The notes beneath the pieces are model-generated. The model ran no database searches. It worked only from the letters and a program-made list of their open reading frames with translations, and was not told where the DNA came from. Shown in pieces: positions 1 through 6,242 of a DNA stretch of 11,686 nt. The stretch lies in assembly GCA_938041005.1 (NCBI GenBank), contig CALHZJ010000060.1, forward strand, positions 1 to 11,686, in the 5' to 3' direction. Made by a program: the position numbers and the translations under genes. Source of the DNA: an uncultured Candidatus Saccharibacteria bacterium (lineage in GTDB: Bacteria; Patescibacteriota; Saccharimonadia; Saccharimonadales; Saccharimonadaceae). How positions within the stretch are numbered: the stretch's first letter is position 1; each line of letters opens with the position of its first letter.

Positions 1-266
1 CCGACAGTGGTTTTGTGCAAAAGGCCACTGGCGTTGGCAAAAAAACCGCCGAGCGTGTGGTGGTCGATTTGAGTGATAAAGTTGGTTTACCGACTCATTA
101 CGGCCGAACGGAAACTCCGCTGCAGGCTGAATTAAACACTTCCGATGAAGCTTTGGAGGCGTTGATGGCTTTGGGCTATACATTAGCGGATGCCACTAAG
201 GCGCTTGAGAACGTTGATATAAATTTGCCAACTTCTCAGCGGGTGACTGAAGCTTTGAAGAAGTAA
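1..266 (+). CDS. ruvA: Holliday junction branch migration protein RuvA, C-terminal part (5' end outside window)
   Basis: RuvA binds four-way Holliday junctions as a tetramer and loads the RuvB motor for branch migration. Only the last 87 or so residues are present, and the frame is open from base 3. The visible part starts in the second helix-hairpin-helix of domain II, with the family signature GVGKKTAERVVVDL. An acidic and alanine-rich linker follows, then the compact three-helix domain III (SDEALEALMALGYTLADATKAL), which contacts RuvB. A GTG at base 15 is an internal valine codon and not the gene start. The gene ends in TAA. It is not directly followed by ruvB: a gene on the opposite strand lies between, converging 21 bases downstream. 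The identity is secure from the HhH signature, the domain III pattern and the nearby ruvB. Confidence 0.93.
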   Translation, partial: DSGFVQKATGVGKKTAERVVVDLSDKVGLPTHYGRTETPLQAELNTSDEALEALMALGYTLADATKALENVDINLPTSQRVTEALKK

Positions 267-287
267 GGTTTTAGTAATTGATATCTA

Positions 288-833
288 TTACGACTCGTTT
301 TCTTCTTTAACTGTCTGCTTTGCTTCTCTAATGAGATTTTCTATGTCGCCGGCTGTTAGTCTGTCCCAGTCATGAAAGCTCTGAACACTACGGCGCAATA
401 GCTGACCTTGTATGCCAGTAATTCCATATAAGCCAGGCAGATCATCAAATTGGTGATTGCACGACTTTTGGTCGAATATCTCGGCCTGATCTTTGTCAGA
501 AGCGCCTTTTTTTGATGCGATTCTATCGTACCATAAAAATGGATATCTTACTAGTAAGTCAATTACGTGTTTTGCAATTTCTGTTGATTTGGGGTCGTAT
601 TCTTTTGTTTGCTCTAAATTGCCATATCCTCGCTCGGTTAAGGTGTTGCTAATATTTTTTACATCAATTGCGATCCTGTGCGACTCAATTCCTTCAGATT
701 CGTCGGAGGGTGTTAATCCTAGCTCAGCCAAAATATACGGCACTGCCTCTGACATTATCCTAATTCCTTCTGGGACTTGGTCATATACTTCTCTTATGTC
801 TTTTTTTCGGTTTTTGGCATCAAATTCCGGCAT
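288..833 (-). CDS. Hypothetical soluble 181-aa protein between ruvA and ruvB
   Basis: I do not recognise this family. The protein is 181 aa, charged and apparently cytoplasmic: no signal peptide and no hydrophobic segment long enough to span a membrane. It has a lysine/arginine/aspartate-rich N-terminus, a central stretch with several aromatic residues (RYPFLWYDR) and a glutamate/lysine-rich C-terminal helix. The single Cys is followed by an N-H-Q-F run, but no metal-binding set is evident. The start is well supported: AGGAG at 840-844 lies 6 nt before the ATG, and an extended -10 (TGGTATAGT) sits 22 nt further upstream. The gene is divergent from ruvB, sharing a 60-bp intergenic region, and convergent with ruvA. 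It therefore splits the usual ruvA-ruvB neighbourhood and may be a lineage-specific insertion. It is real by start signals and an uninterrupted frame, but its function is unknown. Confidence 0.75.
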   Translation of the reverse strand: MPEFDAKNRKKDIREVYDQVPEGIRIMSEAVPYILAELGLTPSDESEGIESHRIAIDVKNISNTLTERGYGNLEQTKEYDPKSTEIAKHVIDLLVRYPFLWYDRIASKKGASDKDQAEIFDQKSCNHQFDDLPGLYGITGIQGQLLRRSVQSFHDWDRLTAGDIENLIREAKQTVKEENES

Positions 834-865
834 TGTAAACTCCTAGCTTAATTGTAGATACTAAT

Positions 866-874
866 ACTATACCA
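866..874 (-). promoter_or_regulatory. Extended -10 promoter of the 181-aa gene
   Basis: On the minus strand the sequence reads TGGTATAGT, a TGn extended -10 with TATAGT at 866-871. The predicted transcription start is near base 859, giving a leader of about 26 nt that contains the AGGAG Shine-Dalgarno sequence at 840-844. No good -35 is visible at 16-18 bp spacing. It lies back to back with the ruvB -10, with 10 bp between the two hexamers. Confidence 0.5.
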
Positions 875-878
875 TAAA

Positions 879-887
879 TGCTATAAT
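879..887 (+). promoter_or_regulatory. Extended -10 promoter giving a leaderless ruvB mRNA
   Basis: The sequence reads TGCTATAAT, a TGn extended -10 with a perfect TATAAT at 882-887. The ATG of ruvB begins at 894, exactly 6 nt after the hexamer, where RNA polymerase normally starts. The transcript should therefore begin with the start codon itself. There is no Shine-Dalgarno sequence and no convincing -35 element. Confidence 0.65.
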
Positions 888-893
888 TAGTGT

Positions 894-1892
894 ATGGCAA
901 TTGAAAGAATAGTTGATACAAGTTCGCACGATGATGATTCTGAAGAGCAGCGAATTGAGGTGAGTCTGCGTCCGCAGAGTTTTGCTGAGTATGTTGGTCA
1001 GGAAAGATTAAAACGTAATTTGCGACTAGCAATTGATGCGGCTAAAAAGCGCGGCGAGCCGTTGGATCACGTATTATTATATGGTCCGCCGGGGCTTGGT
1101 AAAACAACTATGGCGACGGTGATTGCTAATGAAATGGGTACGAATCTGCGGATTACTAGCGGTCCAGCTATTGAAAAAGCGGGCGATTTGGCGTCGATTC
1201 TGACTAATTTATCGGACGGTGATATTCTGTTTATCGATGAGATTCATCGGTTGGGGAGATCGGTGGAGGAAATTTTGTACTCCGCAATGGAAGATTTTAA
1301 ACTGGATATTATGATTGGAAAAGGTCCGGCAGCGCGATCAATTCGATTAGATTTGCCGCGGTTTACGGTGATTGGCGCGACGACGCGAACTGGAAGTTTG
1401 GCGGCGCCTTTGCGTGATAGGTTTGGTCATATCTATCGCTTGGAATTTTACACGCCAGAGGACATTGCGAAAATCGTGACGCGTAGTGCGAAGATTTTGG
1501 AATCGTCAATTCGAAGTGAAGCGGCGGATTTATTGTCGACGCGAGCGCGCTTGACGCCACGTATTGCCAATAGGCTTCTTAAGCGCGTCCGTGACTACGC
1601 CGATGTTAATGGCGACGGAATAATTGATGTAAAAACTACAACCAACGCTTTGAAAATGTTGGAAGTGGATGAGTTGGGCTTGGATCCGGCTGATCGTAAT
1701 TTATTACAATCGATTCTGGAAAATTATGGCGATAATCCCGTTGGATTAACAACAATTGCGGCGTTGACTGGCGATGAAGCGACGACAATTGAGGATTTTT
1801 ATGAACCATATTTGCTACAAATTGGTTTTATCGAGCGCACACCGCGTGGTCGTCGAGTGACAATTAAAGCAAAGCGACATTTGGAGAAATAG
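894..1892 (+). CDS. ruvB: Holliday junction branch migration DNA helicase RuvB
   Basis: RuvB is the hexameric AAA+ ATPase that pumps DNA through RuvA-bound Holliday junctions. At 332 aa it has the usual family length. The Walker A motif is GPPGLGKTT at residues 64-72, Walker B is FIDEIHR at 113-119, the sensor 1 region is GATTRTGSL, and the arginine-finger region is APLRDRFGH. The C-terminal winged-helix DNA-binding domain ends with the typical IGFIERTPRGR signature. The N-terminus carries the conserved LRPQSFAEYVGQ motif, which supports the ATG at 894. That ATG has no Shine-Dalgarno sequence but lies 6 nt after a perfect TATAAT, so the mRNA is predicted to be leaderless. The gene stands alone, separated from ruvA by an opposite-strand gene, and is followed by the surface-protein module on the same strand without an obvious terminator. 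Confidence 0.97.
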   Translation: MAIERIVDTSSHDDDSEEQRIEVSLRPQSFAEYVGQERLKRNLRLAIDAAKKRGEPLDHVLLYGPPGLGKTTMATVIANEMGTNLRITSGPAIEKAGDLASILTNLSDGDILFIDEIHRLGRSVEEILYSAMEDFKLDIMIGKGPAARSIRLDLPRFTVIGATTRTGSLAAPLRDRFGHIYRLEFYTPEDIAKIVTRSAKILESSIRSEAADLLSTRARLTPRIANRLLKRVRDYADVNGDGIIDVKTTTNALKMLEVDELGLDPADRNLLQSILENYGDNPVGLTTIAALTGDEATTIEDFYEPYLLQIGFIERTPRGRRVTIKAKRHLEK

Positions 1893-1915
1893 TTATCGTA
1901 TTCTTCGGCTTTTTG

Positions 1916-1924
1916 TGCTTTAAT
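1916..1924 (+). promoter_or_regulatory. Possible extended -10 promoter of the surface-protein module
   Basis: The sequence reads TGCTTTAAT, a TGn extended -10 with one mismatch to TATAAT (TTTAAT at 1919-1924). The predicted start is near 1931 and would give a 25-nt leader holding AGGAG at 1946-1950. This leader length matches those predicted for the other Shine-Dalgarno-led genes here. No clear -35 is present, and the site lies in an AT-rich stretch, so the call is tentative. Confidence 0.35.
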
Positions 1925-1955
1925 AAAAACCAGACAAACTTAACTAGGAGCCGCC

Positions 1956-2456
1956 ATGGGCAAAAAACAAGCAACGACATCACCAGTTAAGAACTCTAAA
2001 GCTAGGCGCTGGCTACGACGATTTATAATTTTGATAGGAATTTTGGCTGGTTTGTGGCTAGTCAATTTTTTAACTTGGCTGCCGGCGTATGTGGAAGTGT
2101 GGAATATGGCACGAGATCCAATGGCTGAAAAGGGCGTTTTGGGCTTAAAGCTGAAATCGTCACGCGAAAGACATCGCATACCTACAGAACGCGGATTTTT
2201 AAAAAAGAGTACATCTCTATCAGTTGATAGATATTATGAGATGCCCCAGAATGAGTCGGTGAGTGATTTGTTAAATAGATTGCAACGATACGCTGAAGAT
2301 TCTGGCTGGAAGCTAGACAAAGAGAGGTCTGGGGAGGAATATTTTGTAGGATATAAAGATATAGAGGGTAGGGAATACTCTCTCTGGGTTAGCGTTATAC
2401 TAAACGATAAGTATAACAATGGTGTTCATATAAGTGTTGAGGGCTTGGGTGATTAA
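1956..2456 (+). CDS. Hypothetical single-pass membrane protein, 166 aa
   Basis: I do not recognise the family. The N-terminal 22 or so residues are strongly basic (KKQ, KNSK, RRWLRR). They are followed by one hydrophobic segment at about residues 24-47, rich in I, L, G and W. The remaining 115 or so residues are hydrophilic and, by the positive-inside rule, probably outside the membrane. This part ends in a mixed helix/strand domain (LLNRLQRYAEDSGWKL, then aromatic strands) and has no cysteines. The start is set by AGGAG at 1946-1950, 5 nt before the ATG. The stop codon is one base before the ATG of the SGNH/vWA protein, so the two genes are almost certainly co-transcribed and probably translationally coupled. 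This suggests a membrane partner or accessory factor for that surface protein, but that is inference from position only. Confidence 0.8.
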   Translation: MGKKQATTSPVKNSKARRWLRRFIILIGILAGLWLVNFLTWLPAYVEVWNMARDPMAEKGVLGLKLKSSRERHRIPTERGFLKKSTSLSVDRYYEMPQNESVSDLLNRLQRYAEDSGWKLDKERSGEEYFVGYKDIEGREYSLWVSVILNDKYNNGVHISVEGLGD

Positions 2457-2457
2457 T

Positions 2458-4917
2458 ATGAAAATTAGAGTTATTATATTATCTTTCTTTGTAGCTATTA
2501 TTTATGGCCTTTTTATACAACAGTCGGCACAAGGCGAGGTTGTTCCTTATAATTACGCAGGAAAGAAACTTACGATTACATTATTAGGCGATTCTTATTC
2601 AGCCGGAAATGGCGCTGATGGGTATGAATATGGTCCTGCTGTCTGTCATCGCAACAGTAATAACTGGGCGGAAATGTATAAAAGATGGCTAAGCAATAAC
2701 GGACTGTCAGTAACGCTTATAAATCGCGCTTGTTCTGGAGCTAAAATTAATGCCTTCTTGAAGGATAAGAATGCGGGTAGTGTTGTAAAAACGATTAGTG
2801 ATGATCTGGGCAAGCTAGCGACGAATGAACAGATTATTAAATATGCAGAAGACAGGGATATCTGCAATATTAAACCGAATAATGACTTAAAAGTTGCTTA
2901 TAGGATCATAAGTAGTGCGATTGGCTCTAAGCGCGGAAAAAATCAGAAAAGAGTTAATATAAGATGTAATTATACGATTCGACGACAACTTGATAGCGTG
3001 GATCGCAGCACGGATATGGTAATGATGACGATTGGTGGAAATGATTTGGATTTTGACGGCATTGTTAAGTCTTGTTTTACTGCTGTGATAAGATCTGCTT
3101 CAGATTGCAAAACAAAGATAAATGACGCAAGAAATAATATGGAAGATTTAGAGCTAAATCTTAGAGGCATTTTATCATCGCTTAATTCTCGTTTACGTCC
3201 AGATGCGAAAATAGTTCTCTTAGGATACCCGCTACTAGCACTTGATAATGGCGAGAAGCTATCCGATTTTTCGGTTGCTAGTGAAGTGCGCAAGTTGGGG
3301 TTGGAAGGTAATTTACGCCAGAAAAAGGCGGTTGAGGAATATAATAAAAGCCTCGGTAAAGAGAAAGTGATTTTTATTGATAGTTTGCCAAAGCGGTTTT
3401 CTGGACATGAGCCAGACGCCTCAATATTTAAGAAGAATCACGATCGTTGGATTCATGAATTCCTTGAGCCAAATGCATTCAATATGAGCTCGTGGTATCA
3501 CCCGAACTTCTTTGGGCATAGTAATTATATGTCAGCGCTTCGCGAAAAAGTACCACTGCCTAATTTGGTGAAACCAATAACGAAAACGAATGGCGATATT
3601 GATGTAGTATTTGTTATTGACACGACTGGTTCGATGGGTAGTTCAATTAGTGCTGTTAAAAATAACATTCGAAATATAGTTGAGTCGATCAGTTCGAAAA
3701 CCAAGAGTGCTAGATTTGCACTAGTTACTTATCAAGATCATCCGTGTTGTGGCGGAAGCTCGGATGACTATCCGTCCAAAATTGAGACAGATTTTACGAG
3801 CAATGTCGAGGCGCTTAACAAGGCTGTTAATTTTATTCAACTCGGTAATGGTGGTGACTGGAAAGAATCTGTTTATTCTGGTATTAAGACAGGGCTGAAT
3901 CTACAATGGCGAGCGGGAGTAAAGAAGATTATGATTGTGATTGGTGACGCTCCAGCCAAGGACCCAGAACCAGTTACTGAGCTAACCGAACAGTCTATCG
4001 TTGATGCTGCTTATGCTGTTGACCCAGCTCAAATATATATTATTGATACTTCTGGATATAATGCAATGGCGTCTGTGGTGTCTTTGGCTGAAAGAACGGG
4101 CGGCGCATATTTACAAGCCGATGATAGCAATAAGATCGTTGATCGAGTTAATGCGTCGGTTGAAAATGTGACAAACAAACCGAATGCCTGGATAAATCGT
4201 CAATATGTGGCGAAAATTGGTGACACATTAGAATTGGATGGCGCTGGTTCTTATTCGGCAAATGGTAAAATCGTGAAATATGAATGGGATGTCGATCAAG
4301 ACGGCGTGTATGACATGACGACAGATAAGCCTTTTGTCAATTATACGTTTACTAAGGAATTTTCTGGGCTGTTAACACTTAGGGTGACTGATAGTTCTGG
4401 ACTAACGAACGTAGCGACGACGACTTTGACGGTTAGCGATGACGGCGATGAACATGAACGGGAATTTGACAATTGTCCAGATGTAGCGAATCCAGATCAA
4501 GCGGATTATGACAAGGATGGAATTGGTGATGCTTGTGATTCTGATCCGGGATATTTGGAGGAATATGGATATTATCAGATACTAGAATATGAAAAGAACC
4601 AAGCGAAGAAAGATGATAGTAAAAAAGAAAATACAAATCGTAAACCTGTTGACGTGTCTTTGAGTAATAAAGTAAACGGTGGTGACAAAAAGAAAATAGC
4701 TACCATGGATTCTGGCGGTAAAGACGTAAAACTTCAGGAAAATAGTAGCGTGAATGAGGTGAAGTCGGAGGAAGCTCGGAAGAAGCCTAAGGATAATAAT
4801 GAAGACAACAGGGGTGGATTGTCGTGGTTTGGTATTGCTGCAGCTGTAGGAATGGTTGCAATCAGTGCAGTAACAATAGCTATAAAAGTTTATCGCCAAA
4901 AAACAAGGCTATCTTAA
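2458..4917 (+). CDS. Membrane-anchored surface protein: SGNH esterase + vWA + PKD + thrombospondin type 3 repeat
   Basis: An 819-aa exported protein. A signal peptide covers residues 1-26 (hydrophobic core 5-20, likely cut after SAQG). An SGNH-hydrolase domain at about 38-365 has block I G44-D45-S46 with S46 as predicted nucleophile, block III GGND at 193-196, and the His block SWYHPN with H348. The usual acid of the DxxH block is replaced by S345. A von Willebrand A domain at about 380-572 has the metal-site motif D388-T-T-G-S392 and a GGDWKES motif around D467, plus a vicinal Cys pair at 430-431. A PKD-type domain spans about 578-660. A thrombospondin type 3 repeat follows, with alternating aspartates D683 to D691 and Cys 673/693. 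After a charged linker (about 700-785) comes a TM helix (about 789-809) with a short basic tail. Family logic predicts ester or acyl hydrolysis plus calcium-dependent adhesion at the cell surface. ATG 2458 is chosen over an upstream in-frame TTG because the signal peptide starts there. Confidence 0.9.
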   Translation: MKIRVIILSFFVAIIYGLFIQQSAQGEVVPYNYAGKKLTITLLGDSYSAGNGADGYEYGPAVCHRNSNNWAEMYKRWLSNNGLSVTLINRACSGAKINAFLKDKNAGSVVKTISDDLGKLATNEQIIKYAEDRDICNIKPNNDLKVAYRIISSAIGSKRGKNQKRVNIRCNYTIRRQLDSVDRSTDMVMMTIGGNDLDFDGIVKSCFTAVIRSASDCKTKINDARNNMEDLELNLRGILSSLNSRLRPDAKIVLLGYPLLALDNGEKLSDFSVASEVRKLGLEGNLRQKKAVEEYNKSLGKEKVIFIDSLPKRFSGHEPDASIFKKNHDRWIHEFLEPNAFNMSSWYHPNFFGHSNYMSALREKVPLPNLVKPITKTNGDIDVVFVIDTTGSMGSSISAVKNNIRNIVESISSKTKSARFALVTYQDHPCCGGSSDDYPSKIETDFTSNVEALNKAVNFIQLGNGGDWKESVYSGIKTGLNLQWRAGVKKIMIVIGDAPAKDPEPVTELTEQSIVDAAYAVDPAQIYIIDTSGYNAMASVVSLAERTGGAYLQADDSNKIVDRVNASVENVTNKPNAWINRQYVAKIGDTLELDGAGSYSANGKIVKYEWDVDQDGVYDMTTDKPFVNYTFTKEFSGLLTLRVTDSSGLTNVATTTLTVSDDGDEHEREFDNCPDVANPDQADYDKDGIGDACDSDPGYLEEYGYYQILEYEKNQAKKDDSKKENTNRKPVDVSLSNKVNGGDKKKIATMDSGGKDVKLQENSSVNEVKSEEARKKPKDNNEDNRGGLSWFGIAAAVGMVAISAVTIAIKVYRQKTRLS

Positions 4918-4926
4918 GTTCTGTCG

Positions 4927-4935
4927 TGTTATAAT
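4927..4935 (+). promoter_or_regulatory. Extended -10 promoter giving a leaderless PH-domain mRNA
   Basis: The sequence reads TGTTATAAT, a TGn extended -10 with a perfect TATAAT at 4930-4935. The ATG begins at 4942 after a 6-nt spacer, so transcription should begin on the A of the start codon. The only purine run before the ATG (TAGG at 4937-4940) is too close to act as a ribosome binding site. It lies in the 24-bp gap after the surface-protein gene. Confidence 0.65.
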
Positions 4936-4941
4936 ATAGGC

Positions 4942-5778
4942 ATGAATCCACAAACATCCTCGTCAGAAGATTTAACGCAGCCTGTTGCGTATGATGCTGA
5001 TGGTCGACCACTATACCATCATCCACCACAGACTGGTCGTCCGGCTCCGGTTGTGGCGCAGACTAATTCTTATGTGACGGCAAGACCAGAAATTATTGAT
5101 GGGGAGAATTTTGATCCGCGATTGCGTAGCCAATATGCTAATGAACCGCAAGTCGTACATGTTGCCAGGGATATTGACCCGAAGCCGTTTACTATTAGTG
5201 ACGACCTGAAGCAAAAACACGAAAAATCAGTTCAGCAATACCCGAATCTCAATTTGAGCGAAGGCGAATATATTATTTTGGATATTAAACGCCATCCAAT
5301 TGGTATGCTGATCCCGACAGGAATCTCGGTTTTTTTGGTGGTGATGATCATGGTGTTTGTGATGTTTTATCCGTCAATTGCTCGTGACGCAATTATCTCG
5401 CCGATGCCTTCGCTGACCGATGTGTTTGGCGTGGCGATGTTGCTTATTGGGTTGGTGGCGCTTGGCGGTGCGGTGTCTTTGTGGATATATTTGCAGAATC
5501 ATTTTTACATGACCAACGAAAGTGTGATTCAGGAAATCCAGGGTAGCTTATTTTATAGGCACGAGCAAACGGTGAGCTTAGGTAGTATTGAAGATGCAAG
5601 CTTCCGCCAATCTGGAATTATTCAGACTCTTTTCAATTATGGCACGATTCGCCTCAGCACTGAGGGTGAAGAAACGACATATATATTCCATTTTGTGGCA
5701 AATCCACGCAAGCAAATTGCGATAATCAACAATGCCATTGAAGACTTTAAGAATGGCCGTCCTGTTTGTGATGATTAG
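4942..5778 (+). CDS. Two-TM membrane protein with bacterial PH domain (bPH2/DUF304-like)
   Basis: A 278-aa inner-membrane protein. Residues 1-95 or so are hydrophilic and proline-, glutamine- and asparagine-rich (DGRPLYHHPPQ, GRPAP), and are probably disordered. Residues 105-120 carry the family-like lead-in EGEYIILDIKRHP. Two hydrophobic helices at about 121-145 and 160-185 form a hairpin. The C-terminal 85 or so residues match the bacterial pleckstrin-homology pattern of YdbS/DUF304-like proteins: NHFYMTNESVIQE, QTVSLGSIEDASF and LFNYGTIRLST, then a short C-terminal helix. The function of these proteins is poorly defined and no enzyme motif is seen. The gene has its own extended -10 with a perfect TATAAT 6 nt before the ATG and no Shine-Dalgarno sequence. 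It converges on the pilin-like gene, with only 4 bases between the stop codons. Confidence 0.85.
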   Translation: MNPQTSSSEDLTQPVAYDADGRPLYHHPPQTGRPAPVVAQTNSYVTARPEIIDGENFDPRLRSQYANEPQVVHVARDIDPKPFTISDDLKQKHEKSVQQYPNLNLSEGEYIILDIKRHPIGMLIPTGISVFLVVMIMVFVMFYPSIARDAIISPMPSLTDVFGVAMLLIGLVALGGAVSLWIYLQNHFYMTNESVIQEIQGSLFYRHEQTVSLGSIEDASFRQSGIIQTLFNYGTIRLSTEGEETTYIFHFVANPRKQIAIINNAIEDFKNGRPVCDD

Positions 5779-5782
5779 CTAA

Positions 5783-6175
5783 TTATTTGTGGCGACTTTC
5801 TTTTACGTAGTCGTCTTCATCGACAAGCGTCGCAACGAGTTTGTATGACTTACATTTTCCGTCATTACAATTTGAAGATTCATAACGATAACTGCTGTCT
5901 TTTTCGCCAATTTTCTTACCTTGCGGATCTTTTAACAACGCTGGATCCATAGTCGGAAGCGTACCTTCTTCTAACTTCTCTGGGTAATAGCCATTTTTAA
6001 CGTAAAAACCTTCTTCCAGGCTATAATGCATGGCGTTAATCGCGGTGCGTTTTTTGGCGTTGTTTGATTCGTTGGTCAATTTTGTATATTGTGAGAAACC
6101 TAAGATTGCGATGATAATCAAGAAAGTTGCTACAACCAAAAGTTCAATAATAGTAAAACCGTTTCGCTTATTCAT
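5783..6175 (-). CDS. Type IV pilin-like (pseudopilin) protein with prepilin signal
   Basis: A 130-aa protein with a textbook class III (prepilin) signal: a short basic leader MNKRNG, then FTIIELLVV. Prepilin peptidase is predicted to cut after G6, leaving mature Phe1 and the conserved Glu5 (E11 here). The hydrophobic helix runs to about residue 28. The globular part includes a helix with basic and polar residues (NNAKKRTAINAMHYSLEEGF), the GYYP motif common in pilins and pseudopilins, and two close cysteines (NCNDGKC) that could close a small disulfide loop. It could be a major pilin, a minor pilin or a pseudopilin. The single copy away from the pilMNO operon does not decide between them. The gene is divergent from recA. 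A perfect TATAAT lies 7 nt before its ATG and there is no Shine-Dalgarno sequence, so it is probably leaderless. Confidence 0.9.
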   Translation of the reverse strand: MNKRNGFTIIELLVVATFLIIIAILGFSQYTKLTNESNNAKKRTAINAMHYSLEEGFYVKNGYYPEKLEEGTLPTMDPALLKDPQGKKIGEKDSSYRYESSNCNDGKCKSYKLVATLVDEDDYVKESRHK

Positions 6176-6182
6176 GAATGTA

Positions 6183-6191
6183 ATTATAGCA
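6183..6191 (-). promoter_or_regulatory. Extended -10 promoter giving a near-leaderless pilin mRNA
   Basis: On the minus strand the sequence reads TGCTATAAT, with TATAAT at 6183-6188. The spacer to the ATG at 6175 is 7 nt, so transcription is predicted to start on the ATG or one base before it. No Shine-Dalgarno sequence is present. It lies back to back with the recA -10, with 21 bp between the two hexamers. Confidence 0.6.
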
Positions 6192-6209
6192 AATCTTGCG
6201 ACAAATCGG

Positions 6210-6215
6210 TATAAT
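6210..6215 (+). promoter_or_regulatory. -10 box of the recA promoter
   Basis: A perfect TATAAT with a predicted start near 6222. This gives a leader of about 21 nt that is largely filled by the strong Shine-Dalgarno sequence AAGGAGGG at 6229-6236, 6 nt before the recA ATG. There is no TGn extension. The best candidate at the -35 distance (TAGCAA, 6188-6193, overlapping the pilin -10) is poor. I see no recognisable LexA-type operator in the 67-bp gap. Confidence 0.6.
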
Positions 6216-6242
6216 AAAGGAAGTAACTAAGGAGGGAATGCT

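Noticed and set aside
493..846. 117-aa open frame on the plus strand across the 181-aa gene
   Set aside because: It is antisense to a gene with a good promoter and Shine-Dalgarno sequence. Its own start has no ribosome site or promoter at the right distance, and its composition (hydrophobic Ser/Ile/Leu runs) is typical of a shadow frame.
1893..1955. Possible terminator after ruvB
   Set aside because: The T-run near 1911-1914 has no GC-rich inverted repeat in front of it.
2434..2457. Upstream in-frame TTG start for the SGNH/vWA protein
   Set aside because: It would add eight residues before the signal peptide, overlap the upstream gene, and use a TTG codon. The ATG at 2458 directly begins a classic signal peptide.
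4582..4899. 105-aa open frame on the minus strand inside the surface-protein gene
   Set aside because: It is antisense to the charged linker and TM tail. The Phe/Ile/Tyr/His-rich product is what the complement of Lys/Glu/Asp codons gives, and no start signals are present.
6196..6204. TTG-CGA-CAA short palindrome between the recA and pilin promoters, as a possible SOS operator
   Set aside because: Half-sites of three bases are too short, and the flanks are not symmetrical. It does not match any LexA box I know.
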